A stretch of DNA of 64,000 nt from Synechococcus sp. MU1643 (GCF_020514095.1 NZ_VTKY01000006.1:1-64000); one strand, 5' to 3'. Positions 34,775 through 44,745 are shown, counted from the stretch's first letter. Notes: generated by a model from the sequence alone, not told the origin. Numbers and translations are program-made.

Positions 34775-35391
34775 CAGTCGACCGGCTCCAGGTCATAGCG
34801 AAAGCCGTTGATCCAGGTTCCAGCACAATCAAAGCTCTGGCGCTGAAGACGTTGAATCCCTTCCAGAACAGCATCAAGAACAGCGCCTACACAAGGTTGT
34901 TCCACCTTGCTAAACGGTCCTAGAACATGGGACACCGTTCGAGCGCGACGCTCAGCAGGATTCTCAGCCGGCGCACCAATACCGATCCGCAGCCTGGGAA
35001 ACGCCTGAGTCCCTAGATGCTGAATGGTGCTGCGCAAGCCGTTGTGGCCACCGGCGCTGCCCTGGGCCCGCAATCGCAAACGACCGAGCGGAAGATCCAT
35101 GTCGTCCACCAGCACCAGCAGTTGGTGGGGTTCCAGGCCGAGCCAATCAAGGGCAGCACGAATTGCACGACCGCTGTCATTCATGTAGGTCTGAGGCATC
35201 AGCAAGCGCAGCCTCTGCTCACCGACCCCTGTATCTGCTGCAAGACCATGCAACTTGGCTTGCTGACGAAAACTGAATCCAGAGCGCTCACCCAAAAGCT
35301 CTAAGGCCATGAAGCCGATGTTGTGGCGAGTGCCTGCATATTTCGCCCCCGGATTGCCCAGTCCCACCACCAGCTTTAAATCAGTGGTCAT
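34774..35391 (-). CDS. pth: Peptidyl-tRNA hydrolase
   Basis: 205 residues. Releases peptides from stalled peptidyl-tRNA. LVVGLGNPGAKYAGTRHNIGF contains the catalytic His, and PQTYMNDSG, VDDMDLPLGRLRLRAQGSAGGHNGL are family motifs. Lies 14 bp after tatA in the psbH-tatA-pth-DUF3146 string. Confidence 0.97.
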   Translation of the reverse strand: MTTDLKLVVGLGNPGAKYAGTRHNIGFMALELLGERSGFSFRQQAKLHGLAADTGVGEQRLRLLMPQTYMNDSGRAIRAALDWLGLEPHQLLVLVDDMDLPLGRLRLRAQGSAGGHNGLRSTIQHLGTQAFPRLRIGIGAPAENPAERRARTVSHVLGPFSKVEQPCVGAVLDAVLEGIQRLQRQSFDCAGTWINGFRYDLEPVD

Positions 35392-35405
35392 ACCGCTGGA
35401 ACAAC

Positions 35406-35636
35406 TCAGTCGCTGGGGGGAAGTTCTTCGGCCGGCTTCGCAACGTCACCGGACACCTCAGGTTCAGCCATGGCTTTGTTGATCTCGCGCTCGAATTCTT
35501 TGGACGCAGATTGGAAGCCCTTCAGGGTTTTTCCGAGGGTCCGGCCAAGTTCTGGCAAGCGTTTCGGCCCGAAGACCAAAAGAGCAACGGCGCCGATAAC
35601 CGCCATTTCGGGGAGACCGACGCCAAAGATGTTCAT
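35406..35636 (-). CDS. tatA: Twin-arginine translocase subunit TatA
   Basis: 76 residues: short membrane helix (GLPEMAVIGAVALLVFGPKRLPELGRTLGK, of which PEMAVIGAVALLVFGP is the helix and FGPKRLPELG the hinge), then an amphipathic helix and acidic tail. Forms the Tat pore in thylakoid and plasma membrane. Starts 9 bp after psbH, so they are likely one transcript. Confidence 0.95.
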   Translation of the reverse strand: MNIFGVGLPEMAVIGAVALLVFGPKRLPELGRTLGKTLKGFQSASKEFEREINKAMAEPEVSGDVAKPAEELPPSD

Positions 35637-35645
35637 GGGTGCTGA

Positions 35646-35846
35646 TCAGCCGAGGCCGTTCCAGTTCACGTTGATGCCGTCGAGGATGAGGGACTTGTTG
35701 TACAGCTGAAGAATTACGAGCAGAAACACCAGGAACAGCACCATGAAGATGCCCATCACCGGAGTGGTGCCCCAACCGGGAACCACCTTGCCGTACTCAG
35801 AGTTCAGGGGGCGGAGAAGGTCTCCCAGACGGGTGCGTTGTGCCAT
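35646..35846 (-). CDS. psbH: Photosystem II phosphoprotein PsbH
   Basis: 66 residues: an N-terminal stromal part ([26 protein letters not shown]), one membrane helix ([20 protein letters not shown]) and the typical end [12 protein letters not shown]. It helps bind CP47 and the QB region. Divergent from psbN, an order kept in cyanobacteria and plastids. Confidence 0.97.
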   Translation of the reverse strand: MAQRTRLGDLLRPLNSEYGKVVPGWGTTPVMGIFMVLFLVFLLVILQLYNKSLILDGINVNWNGLG

Positions 35847-35930
35847 GGGGACGCCGGGTCTCGGGTGGTTTGAAGTCTCGATACTGTAGGGGCCGACTCC
35901 GGTTCGGGGTTGATCCTGTCGAGAGATGTG

Positions 35931-36071
35931 ATGGAAACGTCGTCCCCAGCCCTGTCCGTCGCCATTGGCGTACTCGCTGTTTTGTTCGGACTCACCGGAT
36001 TTGGTGTGTACCAGGCCTTTGGACCTCCATCAAAAGCACTCGACGACCCGTTCGACGATCACGAGGACTGA
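35931..36071 (+). CDS. psbN: PsbN protein
   Basis: 46 residues: [20 protein letters not shown], one membrane helix, then [20 protein letters not shown] and an acidic end. PsbN is needed for assembly of the PSII reaction centre but is not a stable subunit. Transcribed divergently from psbH. Its end overlaps the GH38 gene by 13 bp. Confidence 0.96.
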   Translation: METSSPALSVAIGVLAVLFGLTGFGVYQAFGPPSKALDDPFDDHED

Positions 36072-38998
36072 TCAACCACCAGGGAGACGAGTTCCCCCGG
36101 GGCGATCACCACTGCATCAGAAGCATCGGAATCTGCTTGCCTGCGGACACTCCACCCCGCACCGGGGGTCCAACAGCAGCGTGCTGACCCCGCATTGAGC
36201 AGCTTCAGCAGGCAAGCGTCGACATAGCGCTCCAAGGCCACCGGCACGAGTTGAAGCGGCATCGATGGGAACCACTGACGCAGCTCCGCAGGCAAAGCCG
36301 CACACCACCCGGGCTCGCGAAACGCAATGGCCGCCTGCGGCACACCGGCATCACTCCAGGAGCCGGAGAACGGCATAAGGGCCAAACGCTGGCGATGCCA
36401 TCCCTGATCGGCGCTTGGGTCAGGCCAGGTCGGACCGCGCAGCAGCGAAATGCCGAGTCGGTCTGAAGACCAATCAACACCCTGGGGGCCGTCCATCAAC
36501 ACAGCCATCCCGCCTCCGGGAGCTGGCGACTGCGAAGCGAGCCATGAGATCACAGGGACTTCCCAGCGGGCTTGTTCCCGAGCCGTCATCGGTTCAGAGG
36601 GCCGTTCGATCACCCCTCCGCTGGTGTCGGCAGCGATACGGACAGCAGGGGTCGCCAATGGCAGGTCCAGGCGCAGCAGCTCATGGGTCTGACACCAGTC
36701 GACACTGCAGATCAGCTCCAACCAGGGCGTGTCGGCCTTCAGCCGCAGGTCCAGACGCATACAACTGGCGCCGAGCTGGCGCCGCAGCACCAGATGAGAC
36801 ACCAGGGGGCCCTGGTCGAGCCATTCCACGACATCTAATGAAAGGACACCCAAGGGCTGGGATCGGTAGTCCGCCGCCAGATCCCAGGCATCCCAGAATT
36901 CGCCCCGGTCCCGATATCGCTCCAACTGCAGGGGGGAAGACAACTGACTTCGTCCATCGCGATCCCGCAGAGCCAGCAGTCCTGCCGCGGAGACATCAAT
37001 GTCGATCAGACCATTGCCCACGCGCCAAACTCCCGCCCCAAGCGACGCGATGACCACAGGCTGACGGGGTTGAGCAGCGCCGAACGCCAAGCCTGGTTCA
37101 CGCCGGAGCGGCACAGAACAAATCCCGTGCTGACGCGGTAACTGCACCCAGGTGCCACCACCGGCAGCCGCTTGCTGCGGCAGTGAAACTGCGTTGGCTG
37201 ACCACGACCCCACCGGAAGACGAACCAGAGGAGACCAGGAGGCCAAGGGCTGCAGACCCCACCAACTCCATTCCGCCGCTGTGCCCTTCAGCCGAGGCAG
37301 CCTTGCCAGCCGCCGGTCGCGCTCGCAGCGGGCCTGGCGCCGGGCCGAGCGCCAAACCGGTTCCGCCTGTTCAAAAACCTCCGGGATCGAAGTTCCTGGA
37401 AGAATGTCGTGAAACTGCTGAAACAACAGCGGGCGCCAATCGCTGACACCGCCTTCGCGGCCGGCCATGGCCAACAGGGCCGAAGCAGTGTCGGCTTCCC
37501 GCAAAAGCCGCTCAAGTGTTCGGTTGTGGCGCTTCTGATCGGGACGGCTGGTGGCGCAACCGCGGTGCAACTCCAGGAAGAGCTCATCGCGCCACACCGG
37601 CCAGGCCTGATCGTCCTGCTGCAGGTTTGTCAGGAACTCCCGCACAGTGCCGGCACGGGTGGGCAAGGCGGCCGCTTGGCCCTCCCAGAGCTCGATCTCC
37701 TCCAGCAACTCCTCGGTGGGACCACCACCGTGATCACCAACACCAGGAATCCAGAGCGCCGCCTCCAGCCCCGTGGCCTGATGCCATGCCCGCTGCTCTC
37801 CCAGCATCACCACAGGATCGGCTCGACGCCCGATCGGCGGCAGCATCAGGCTGCGCAATTCAGACCGTCCCCGTCCGCGCCAGCGGAACAAACGATGGGG
37901 GAAAGGGTTCTCAGCATTCCAGGCCAGCTTGTGGGTGCAGAACCAGCGCACACCAGTGGCTGCCGCCACCGCAGGCAGGCCAGCAGCGAAGCCAAAGCTG
38001 TCCGGCAACCAGGCCAGCTCATGGGTCCATTCCGGGAAGCGGCGCCGGCTGTCGTCCTGACCGAGCACAAACTGATTCCACAACGACGCCGTGCTGACCA
38101 GCACACAGTCCGTCTCCACCCAAGGGCCATTGATCGGTTCCCAGCGGCCGGCGCGGCTGGCCACCTGGATCTCCGCAAACAGAGCCGGGCGATGTTGCTC
38201 CATCCAGGCGTAGAGAGCCGGCGTGGAATGGGCAAAGCGCAGCTCAGGCCAGCGACGCATCAGAGCCAACGCTGATCGGAAGGTGCGTTCAGCGGCCTGC
38301 CAGGTGTCGGCGACCGGCCAGAGCCAAGCCAGATCGAGATGGGCATGACCCAGCCAATGCAACGACCCTCGTGGAGGGTCCACCTGATCCAGGTGCGTTG
38401 CAACAGCGGCCTGCGCCTCAACACCGCTGGGATTCAGATCCGCCCAATGCGATGGCAGGTCTCCATCCGCCGCCAAATACAGTTCCAAGGCAGCAGGCAA
38501 CAAGGTGCCCTCGGGATCAGGGCCAGCGGCCTGCGGCTCCAGGTCGAGATGACTGCTAATCAGAGCTCCGTCGTCATGCAAAGGGCTGCAGAGCTCCAGG
38601 ACAAGATCCAGCGCCGCCCCCTCACGACAACCCTCAGGCAACGGCCAACGACAGGCGGTATCGAACAGATCTCCCTCATGAACCAGCACACCATCCACCC
38701 AGAGCCGCATCTGCTCGGCCCACCAGCTCAGCACCAGCCGGGCACGGCAGGAATCACTGGCACACCATCCATCAGGCCAGCTCAACCGCTGCTCAAGCCG
38801 CAGCCACTGTCGCCCCCTTGGCCAGATCAGCAGACCACGTTTGGCCCAGTCAGGACGGTGCGTTGATCCCCAGCTGTCATCGAGGAAAAACCCAGCCTGG
38901 GTGGCGCCTGAGCGGCGCCACCCGGCGCGCAAATCACGACGCGAGCGACTGCGAAACGTTTCAATCCACTCCGATCGACCGACCTGATCAGGGTTCAT
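36059..38998 (-). CDS. GH38 alpha-mannosidase
   Basis: 979 residues from ATG 38998, which follows AAGGGG. Catalytic GH38 (beta/alpha) barrel with zinc motif HAHLDLAWLWP (about 218-228), the nucleophile Asp in LAWLPDSFGF (about 328-337) and HDILPGTSIPEVFEQ in the three-helix bundle; C-terminal beta domains follow. The closest named activity is class II alpha-mannosidase. No signal peptide, so likely cytoplasmic, trimming or recycling mannose-containing glycans. Role in this phototroph is unknown. No neighbouring sugar operon. Confidence 0.92.
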   Translation of the reverse strand: MNPDQVGRSEWIETFRSRSRRDLRAGWRRSGATQAGFFLDDSWGSTHRPDWAKRGLLIWPRGRQWLRLEQRLSWPDGWCASDSCRARLVLSWWAEQMRLWVDGVLVHEGDLFDTACRWPLPEGCREGAALDLVLELCSPLHDDGALISSHLDLEPQAAGPDPEGTLLPAALELYLAADGDLPSHWADLNPSGVEAQAAVATHLDQVDPPRGSLHWLGHAHLDLAWLWPVADTWQAAERTFRSALALMRRWPELRFAHSTPALYAWMEQHRPALFAEIQVASRAGRWEPINGPWVETDCVLVSTASLWNQFVLGQDDSRRRFPEWTHELAWLPDSFGFAAGLPAVAAATGVRWFCTHKLAWNAENPFPHRLFRWRGRGRSELRSLMLPPIGRRADPVVMLGEQRAWHQATGLEAALWIPGVGDHGGGPTEELLEEIELWEGQAAALPTRAGTVREFLTNLQQDDQAWPVWRDELFLELHRGCATSRPDQKRHNRTLERLLREADTASALLAMAGREGGVSDWRPLLFQQFHDILPGTSIPEVFEQAEPVWRSARRQARCERDRRLARLPRLKGTAAEWSWWGLQPLASWSPLVRLPVGSWSANAVSLPQQAAAGGGTWVQLPRQHGICSVPLRREPGLAFGAAQPRQPVVIASLGAGVWRVGNGLIDIDVSAAGLLALRDRDGRSQLSSPLQLERYRDRGEFWDAWDLAADYRSQPLGVLSLDVVEWLDQGPLVSHLVLRRQLGASCMRLDLRLKADTPWLELICSVDWCQTHELLRLDLPLATPAVRIAADTSGGVIERPSEPMTAREQARWEVPVISWLASQSPAPGGGMAVLMDGPQGVDWSSDRLGISLLRGPTWPDPSADQGWHRQRLALMPFSGSWSDAGVPQAAIAFREPGWCAALPAELRQWFPSMPLQLVPVALERYVDACLLKLLNAGSARCCWTPGAGWSVRRQADSDASDAVVIAPGELVSLVVDQSS

Positions 38999-39062
38999 TC
39001 CCCTTCTGACGCTGTCATGCCCCATAAGATGATGCCCTTGTCACAGACGCCGGTCGGTCTCC

Positions 39063-39182
39063 ATGCTCGCCCTCAAGATCTCCGTCTACTCGGTTGTCTT
39101 CTTCTTCCTCGGCATCTTTGTGTTCGGGTTTCTTGCGAGCGATCCAAGCCGCACCCCCAGCCGCAAAGACCTGGAAGATTGA
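39063..39182 (+). CDS. psbI: Photosystem II reaction centre protein PsbI
   Basis: 39 residues: [20 protein letters not shown] (one helix) then [18 protein letters not shown], typical PsbI. It is next to D1 in the reaction centre. Divergent from the mannosidase gene, 64 bp between starts. Confidence 0.96.
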   Translation: MLALKISVYSVVFFFLGIFVFGFLASDPSRTPSRKDLED

Positions 39183-39277
39183 TTCACTCTTCCAATCAGG
39201 CCGCGCCACACACTGGTCTGATCAGACCGTGATTTCCCAAATGAGCTGGCAAGCTCAAGGGCTCCAGCAGGATTGCC

Positions 39278-42178
39278 TTGGCGGCGCACCGCCTTCTTTT
39301 TGTATTGACCGGAACCCTGATCACAGGGCTAGCTTCCGCCTTGCCAGCAACGGCCCGTTCCGCTGAATCACGGTCCGAGACAATTTTTCAAGCTCCTGCG
39401 AACCTTAAAGTTCGCGCTGACCGCCAATATTCCGACACCAAGTCGAAAGTCAACGTCGCTGAAGGCGACGTTTCTGTTTTCCTCGGGAACGCTGAACTGC
39501 ACGCCGATCGCATCGAATTTGATGCGGCCTATCGCACGCTCTACGCTCGCGGCGCTGTCCGCTTCAGGCGCGGCAGTCAATACTTTCAAGCGTCAAGCTT
39601 CCGTTACAACCTCGTTCAACAGGAAGGTCTGCTCAATGATGTTTATGGGGTCATCGACCTCGAGGAGCCCCTCTCCAATCCCCTAAACAACCTCCAAACG
39701 AACACAGCGGTTGCTGAGTCAGCCACGCCAGCAAGTCGAGCAGACTTGCCTCCCGTGGCCTGTCCACCACTGCTCGCTCCGGTTCCTGACTGGCATCCTC
39801 AGCCCTGGGCAGTAACGGCATGGGGCGGTCAGATGATTGATGCAGATTTCGGCCCCGCTTTCCTTTTCGACGGTCGAATGCGTCCAGAAGTCCTGCTGGG
39901 CATCGGCTTACAGAAACGAATCAAGAAAGCAGGCCCATTTGCCATTGAACTTGAGGCTGACTTTTTCCACCACATTGCCAATCAGCAGCAGGCTGGTGAA
40001 TTCAACCAAAGCCAGCCCTACGCCGAACTCACTTCCCAAAGCTTTAACGAAGTGATTCTGGGAATCGGAGCACGTTTATGGGTTCAGCCCTGGCTGAGTT
40101 TCAGCGTCATTGAAGGCGTCAGCTACAACACCGATGTCAGCCTGTACGAAAAAACCTTCCGCGAGAACAACAGCCAACTCCTGAACTATTTGGGCTTCGA
40201 AGTTGAAGCTGCACTATCCCCCGACTTATCACTAGTCGGCAGGATTCACCACCGCTCCGGAGTTTTTGGTCTTTACAACGGAGTCTCGGGGGGCAGCAAT
40301 GGTTACTTGCTTGGCCTCCGCTACCGCTGGGGAAGGGACATGCCCAAACGTGAGAGCGCTGTCATGCCCCCGCTACCGGCATGTGAAGGACCCGATCGCG
40401 CCCAACGCATCAAACCCTCGTCCCTCTCTGACCGCCTCGACTCGATTGCTTTCGGCGATGGAGGTCTTCCGCAGCGCCACGTCTCGATCAACAAGACCAC
40501 CAAGCAACAATCGATTCCCCCGGCAAAGCAGCAGTCCATGCGCAATGAGGCGATCGCCCAGATCGACCAGCGGATTTCGAACATTGCTTCAAAGGGCAGC
40601 TTCAGCATCGAGCAACGCGGAGGAATCAGAACCAAGCGCTCAAATTCTTCAATTCAGGATGAAAACCGCTTTGGAGCAATCCGACCTACTCAACTGAAGA
40701 TTCGCGGAAAAACTCAGCTTCTTACCGGAACGATTAGTCGCTGGAGAGTTCAAGCCTCAAAGGTCTTAATCACAAAGGATGGCTGGAAAGCTGATCGAAT
40801 GGGTTTCAGCAACGACCCCTTCACACCGGCGCAAACAAGGATTGATGCAGAGGGTGTTGTCGCCAGGGAACAAGCCAATGGCGACGTGCTGATTTCGGCG
40901 CGGCGCAACCGCCTGATCTTCGAAGAGCGATTGCCCATCCCAGTTACGCGTCGACAACGCATAAAAGGAGAGGAAGATGTGGAAAACCGTTGGGTCTTTG
41001 GGTTCGACGACAGGGATCGTGACGGCTTCTACGTTGGACGCAATCTCAAGCCGATTCAGCTAAATCGCGATTTCACACTGACTCTAGAGCCCCAGTTCAT
41101 GGTGCAACGAGCCAACAATGGCGAAACCAGTAGCTATCCAGCACCGGGCAAATCAGCCGACAGTGAACATGTCGACCAGCCCACCACGACTGCTGACCTG
41201 TTCGGCCTTGAAGCCAAACTCAGGGGACAGCTCTGGGATTGGGACATCAACCTGAAGAGCGACATAAGCAGTTTCAAACCGCAGAATTTTGCCAACGGCA
41301 CCCGCTACTGGGGCACTATCGAAAACGATTTCGAGCTGCCCTGGGTCGGGGACGTCACCGCCCGTTTGTTTGGCGCTTATCGCTACCGGACCTGGAATGG
41401 CTCCTTGGGAGAAACCAATGTGTACTCAGCACTGGGTGGTTTCATCGAGCAGAGACAGGCCTTCGAATTGGGCAAGTTGAGCAACTCCTATATATGGCGA
41501 ATCGGTGCAGGTAACTACCAGGCGGACAGCTTCACCAGCACCAATCTCACTGAAACCCTGCGTTCCAACTTCTATGGCTCCCTCACCAGCAGCTATCCGA
41601 TCTGGCGCGGAGAGACTGCTCCTCTAACCCCGGAGAAGGCATACCGCTACTCACCGGTAGCGATCGTTCCAGGCCTCAGTCTCAACACCAATGTCAACAC
41701 CCTCCTTTCGGCCTACGGCAATGGCACCAGTCAAAGCACAATCAGCTTGTCGGGGGGCTCTTCTCTCACTCTGGGAACCTTCAGCAAACCCTTTCTTGAC
41801 TACACCAAGCTTTCGATCAGCGGCGGTATCACCATCAAACAGGGCAGCAGCCCCTTTGATTTCGACCAGGCCATCGACTTGGGCACTCTTGGCATCGGCG
41901 TCACCCAACAGATCGCTGGTCCCTTAATCCTTAATGCAGGCTTCGGAGTCAATGTAGATCCAGCTTCCGAGTACTACGGCGACGTAATTCACTCCAACAT
42001 CGAACTGAGCTGGCAACGACGTAGCTACGACATCGGGCTCTACCTCAATCCCTACGAAGGTATCGCCGGTTTCCGATTCAGACTCCACGACTTTGACTTC
42101 AAGGGCACAGGCGTGCCGTTTGTGCCTTACACCCCAACGAACTGGATGGAAACCACCAACACTGATCGACCCTTCTGA
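39278..42178 (+). CDS. DUF3769/LptD-like outer-membrane protein with embedded barrel domain
   Basis: 966 residues from a TTG, with a signal peptide (LLFVLTGTLITGLASALPATA). Residues about 45-130 are OstA/LptA-like (ADRIEFDAAYRTLYARGAVRF). Residues about 172-352 form a separate beta-barrel-like domain (HPQPWAVTAWGGQM...LLNYLGFEVEAALS...GRIHHRSGVFGLYNG...LGLRYRWG) that resembles PagL/acyloxyacyl-hydrolase-like cyanobacterial proteins. After a linker, a second OstA-like part (about 470-575) leads into the long DUF3769 barrel ending FRLHDFDFKGTGVPFVPYTP. By inference it inserts LPS into the outer membrane. Base composition looks a little more A+T-rich than neighbours. Confidence 0.88.
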   Translation: MAAHRLLFVLTGTLITGLASALPATARSAESRSETIFQAPANLKVRADRQYSDTKSKVNVAEGDVSVFLGNAELHADRIEFDAAYRTLYARGAVRFRRGSQYFQASSFRYNLVQQEGLLNDVYGVIDLEEPLSNPLNNLQTNTAVAESATPASRADLPPVACPPLLAPVPDWHPQPWAVTAWGGQMIDADFGPAFLFDGRMRPEVLLGIGLQKRIKKAGPFAIELEADFFHHIANQQQAGEFNQSQPYAELTSQSFNEVILGIGARLWVQPWLSFSVIEGVSYNTDVSLYEKTFRENNSQLLNYLGFEVEAALSPDLSLVGRIHHRSGVFGLYNGVSGGSNGYLLGLRYRWGRDMPKRESAVMPPLPACEGPDRAQRIKPSSLSDRLDSIAFGDGGLPQRHVSINKTTKQQSIPPAKQQSMRNEAIAQIDQRISNIASKGSFSIEQRGGIRTKRSNSSIQDENRFGAIRPTQLKIRGKTQLLTGTISRWRVQASKVLITKDGWKADRMGFSNDPFTPAQTRIDAEGVVAREQANGDVLISARRNRLIFEERLPIPVTRRQRIKGEEDVENRWVFGFDDRDRDGFYVGRNLKPIQLNRDFTLTLEPQFMVQRANNGETSSYPAPGKSADSEHVDQPTTTADLFGLEAKLRGQLWDWDINLKSDISSFKPQNFANGTRYWGTIENDFELPWVGDVTARLFGAYRYRTWNGSLGETNVYSALGGFIEQRQAFELGKLSNSYIWRIGAGNYQADSFTSTNLTETLRSNFYGSLTSSYPIWRGETAPLTPEKAYRYSPVAIVPGLSLNTNVNTLLSAYGNGTSQSTISLSGGSSLTLGTFSKPFLDYTKLSISGGITIKQGSSPFDFDQAIDLGTLGIGVTQQIAGPLILNAGFGVNVDPASEYYGDVIHSNIELSWQRRSYDIGLYLNPYEGIAGFRFRLHDFDFKGTGVPFVPYTPTNWMETTNTDRPF

Positions 42179-42622
42179 TCAATCAGCACCCCCGATGATC
42201 AGATCGCTGCCAAACAGTGAAGCTCCGGCGTAGCGCATGCCGGAGGTCCGCACGTTCGGTGCATAGGCATTGATCACCTGAGCCTCCCGCAGATCGGCAT
42301 TGCGCAGGTCCACGCCAGACAGCTCAGCATTGGTGAGGTTGGCTCCCCGCAGGTCAGCACCTTCCAGCAACGCTCCCGTTAGGTCAGCACCTTCCAGATT
42401 CGCCTCCCTCAGATCGGCGCCTCGCAGATCACTGCCGCGAAAATCTGCACCGATGAGATGGGCCTGACGGAAATCCGCCTGGCGGAGATCACAGCCAGGA
42501 CAGCTGCGATCCAACGGATCATGGGGCTGCACCTGAAGCGGAACGGCCCCAGCAGGAACCACACCGGCAACAACAAAAAGCGGCAACAGGGGCAATAACA
42601 ACCGCGACAGCGAATGGGCCAT
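42179..42622 (-). CDS. Pentapeptide repeat protein, secreted
   Basis: 147 residues with a signal peptide (LLLPLLPLFVVAGVVPAGA) and about 14 pentapeptide repeats of A(D/N)LxX type (CDLRQADFRQAHLIGADFRG and on). Repeats form a right-handed quadrilateral helix. Two Cys (CPGC) lie just before the repeats. Exported to lumen or periplasm; function unknown. Stop codons of this and the DUF3769 gene abut with no gap. Confidence 0.9.
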   Translation of the reverse strand: MAHSLSRLLLPLLPLFVVAGVVPAGAVPLQVQPHDPLDRSCPGCDLRQADFRQAHLIGADFRGSDLRGADLREANLEGADLTGALLEGADLRGANLTNAELSGVDLRNADLREAQVINAYAPNVRTSGMRYAGASLFGSDLIIGGAD

Positions 42623-42686
42623 TGAGATCCAACCTCCGAATGCAACCTCCTATCTCTTTCATAGACACAGGAGTCGCACTTGGCTG

Positions 42687-43301
42687 TTACTTGGAGGCGA
42701 ACTGGTTGATGTAGGGCAGTGTTTGCATCAATTCCGCAACCTGGGGGCCATGCTCCAAAAGCTGGGACGTCGCATCCCAACGACCGCTGCGCAGCATGTC
42801 GAGAGGACCGGGATCGATCGACACAGGCCAGCTGGACTCCGCTGAGGTCAGTTGCAAACCAGCGAGGTCCAGGCTCCAGGAGCGTTCCGGCTCACGATCC
42901 ACCTGCGCCTGAATCGCCTTGATCTGCTCCGGGCTTGCCGTTGCACAGGGGATGCCAAGGGCGAGGCAATTGCCGTAAAAGATCTCGGCAAAACTGACCC
43001 CAACCACCGCGCGAATTCCCCAGCGCATCAACGCCTGAGGTGCATGCTCACGACTGGAACCGCAGCCGAAATTGCCGTTCACCACCAGGACCGAGGCCCC
43101 CTGATAACGGGCCTGATCAAAGGGATGCTCACCGGAGAGTTCGAGACGGTCATCGGCAAACACCTGGTCGCCCAACGCCTCGAAACTGACGCATTTAAGG
43201 AATCGTGCCGGAATGATCCGATCCGTGTCGATGTCTTCACCGGGGACAGCAATGGCCGTTCCACTCACCTGTTGAACCGGACCAGTCGGGAAGAGAGCCA
43301 T
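42687..43301 (-). CDS. leuD: 3-isopropylmalate dehydratase, small subunit
   Basis: 204 residues; with LeuC interconverts 2- and 3-isopropylmalate in leucine synthesis. GEDIDTDRIIPARFLK, NFGCGSSREHAPQAL and VVGVSFAEIFYGNCLALGIP are the family signatures. The ATG at 43301 shares its A with the leuC stop (TGATG); a GTG one codon upstream is also open. Confidence 0.96.
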   Translation of the reverse strand: MALFPTGPVQQVSGTAIAVPGEDIDTDRIIPARFLKCVSFEALGDQVFADDRLELSGEHPFDQARYQGASVLVVNGNFGCGSSREHAPQALMRWGIRAVVGVSFAEIFYGNCLALGIPCATASPEQIKAIQAQVDREPERSWSLDLAGLQLTSAESSWPVSIDPGPLDMLRSGRWDATSQLLEHGPQVAELMQTLPYINQFASK

Positions 43302-44719
43302 CACGATGCGGACGGAGAAATCAAAGTACGGACATCGGTCACACGACCGTTAATGGCAGCTGCGGCCACCATTGCTGGACTCATCAACAACGTCCGGCCA
43401 CTGGCCGATCCCTGCCGACCCTTGAAATTGCGGTTGCTGGAGCTGGCGCTGATCTGACGACCCTCCAGCCGATCCGGATTCATGGCCAGACACATCGAGC
43501 AGCCCGGCTCCCGCCACTCAAAGCCTGCGGCACGGAACACCGCATCCAGCCCTTCAGCTTCAGCAGCCTTCGCCACCTGCTCCGAGCCGGGAACCACAAA
43601 CGCCTTGATGCCTTCAGCCACCTGGCGCCCACGGGCCACGTCGGCAGCCGCACGCAGATCGCTGAGACGGCCATTGGTGCAGCTGCCGATGAAACAAACA
43701 TCCACAGGCACCCCAGCGATGGCCGTTCCCGGCTGGAGATCCATGTAGCGGTAGGCCTCCTCCGCAATCGGACGCTCGCCTGGATCCAGTTGATCAAGGC
43801 TGGGCACCGTTTCATCGATCCCCAGTCCCTGCCCGGGGGTAATGCCCCAAGTCACCGTGGGTGGAATCGCAGCGGCATCAAATACCACCTCGTCGTCGAC
43901 CGTTGCGTCGGGATCAGTCGCCAGGGAGCTCCACCAGGCGACAGCGCGGCTCCAGGCGTCACCCTCTGGAGCATGGGGGCGACCTTTCAGATACTCAAAG
44001 GTGACCTGATCGGGATTGACGTAACCGCATCGGGCTCCCCCCTCGATCGCCATGTTGCAGAGGGTCATCCGCTCTTCCATCGACAACGCCTCGATGGCAG
44101 AGCCGGCGAACTCGTAGGCGTAGCCAACGCCGCCTTTCACACCAAGGTGGCGAATCACATGCAGGATTAGATCCTTCGCCGACACGCCCTCTGCAAGAAG
44201 GCCATTCACCTGAATCCGGCGCACCTTGAGCTTGTTCATGGCCAGGCTCTGGCTGGCCAACACATCACGCACCTGACTCGTGCCGATGCCAAAGGCGATC
44301 GCCCCGAAAGCGCCATGGGTGGAGGTATGGGAATCACCGCAAGCCACCGTCATGCCCGGCTGGGTTAGGCCCAGCTCCGGGGCAATCACGTGAACGATGC
44401 CCTGCCGGCCGCTGCCGATGTTGTTCAGAGGGATGCTGTGCTCCTGGCAGTTCCTTTCCAAGGTGCTGAGCATCTCCTCCGCCAACGGATCGGCGAACGG
44501 CCGTTGCTGCGAGGTGGTCGGCACAATGTGGTCCACCGTGGCCACCGTGCGCTCAGGACAGCGCACCGTCAGGCCTTTGTCCTTCAAAGCCGAGAAGGCC
44601 TGAGGACTGGTGACCTCATGGATCAGATGCAGACCGACAAACAGTTGGGTGGATCCGCCGGGGAGGTCCGCCACCCGATGCAGGTCCCACACCTTGTCGT
44701 AGAGGGTGCCGGAACTCAA
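43301..44719 (-). CDS. leuC: 3-isopropylmalate dehydratase, large subunit
   Basis: 472 residues, aconitase superfamily. The three [4Fe-4S] ligands are in [10 protein letters not shown] and in [11 protein letters not shown] (two Cys). [21 protein letters not shown] and [11 protein letters not shown] bind substrate. Operon leuC-leuD; upstream gap to cinA 26 bp. Confidence 0.97.
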   Translation of the reverse strand: MSSGTLYDKVWDLHRVADLPGGSTQLFVGLHLIHEVTSPQAFSALKDKGLTVRCPERTVATVDHIVPTTSQQRPFADPLAEEMLSTLERNCQEHSIPLNNIGSGRQGIVHVIAPELGLTQPGMTVACGDSHTSTHGAFGAIAFGIGTSQVRDVLASQSLAMNKLKVRRIQVNGLLAEGVSAKDLILHVIRHLGVKGGVGYAYEFAGSAIEALSMEERMTLCNMAIEGGARCGYVNPDQVTFEYLKGRPHAPEGDAWSRAVAWWSSLATDPDATVDDEVVFDAAAIPPTVTWGITPGQGLGIDETVPSLDQLDPGERPIAEEAYRYMDLQPGTAIAGVPVDVCFIGSCTNGRLSDLRAAADVARGRQVAEGIKAFVVPGSEQVAKAAEAEGLDAVFRAAGFEWREPGCSMCLAMNPDRLEGRQISASSSNRNFKGRQGSASGRTLLMSPAMVAAAAINGRVTDVRTLISPSAS

Positions 44720-44745
44720 CAGTTCAGCCGCAAGAACCGTCGACC

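Noticed and set aside
36059-36071. Apparent frameshift where psbN and the mannosidase gene meet
   Set aside because: It is a simple 13-bp convergent overlap; both ends match their families.
42264-42500. Repetitive DNA that could suggest a tandem repeat or CRISPR-like array
   Set aside because: It is the coding sequence of pentapeptide repeats; the repeat unit is 15 bp in frame and has no spacers.
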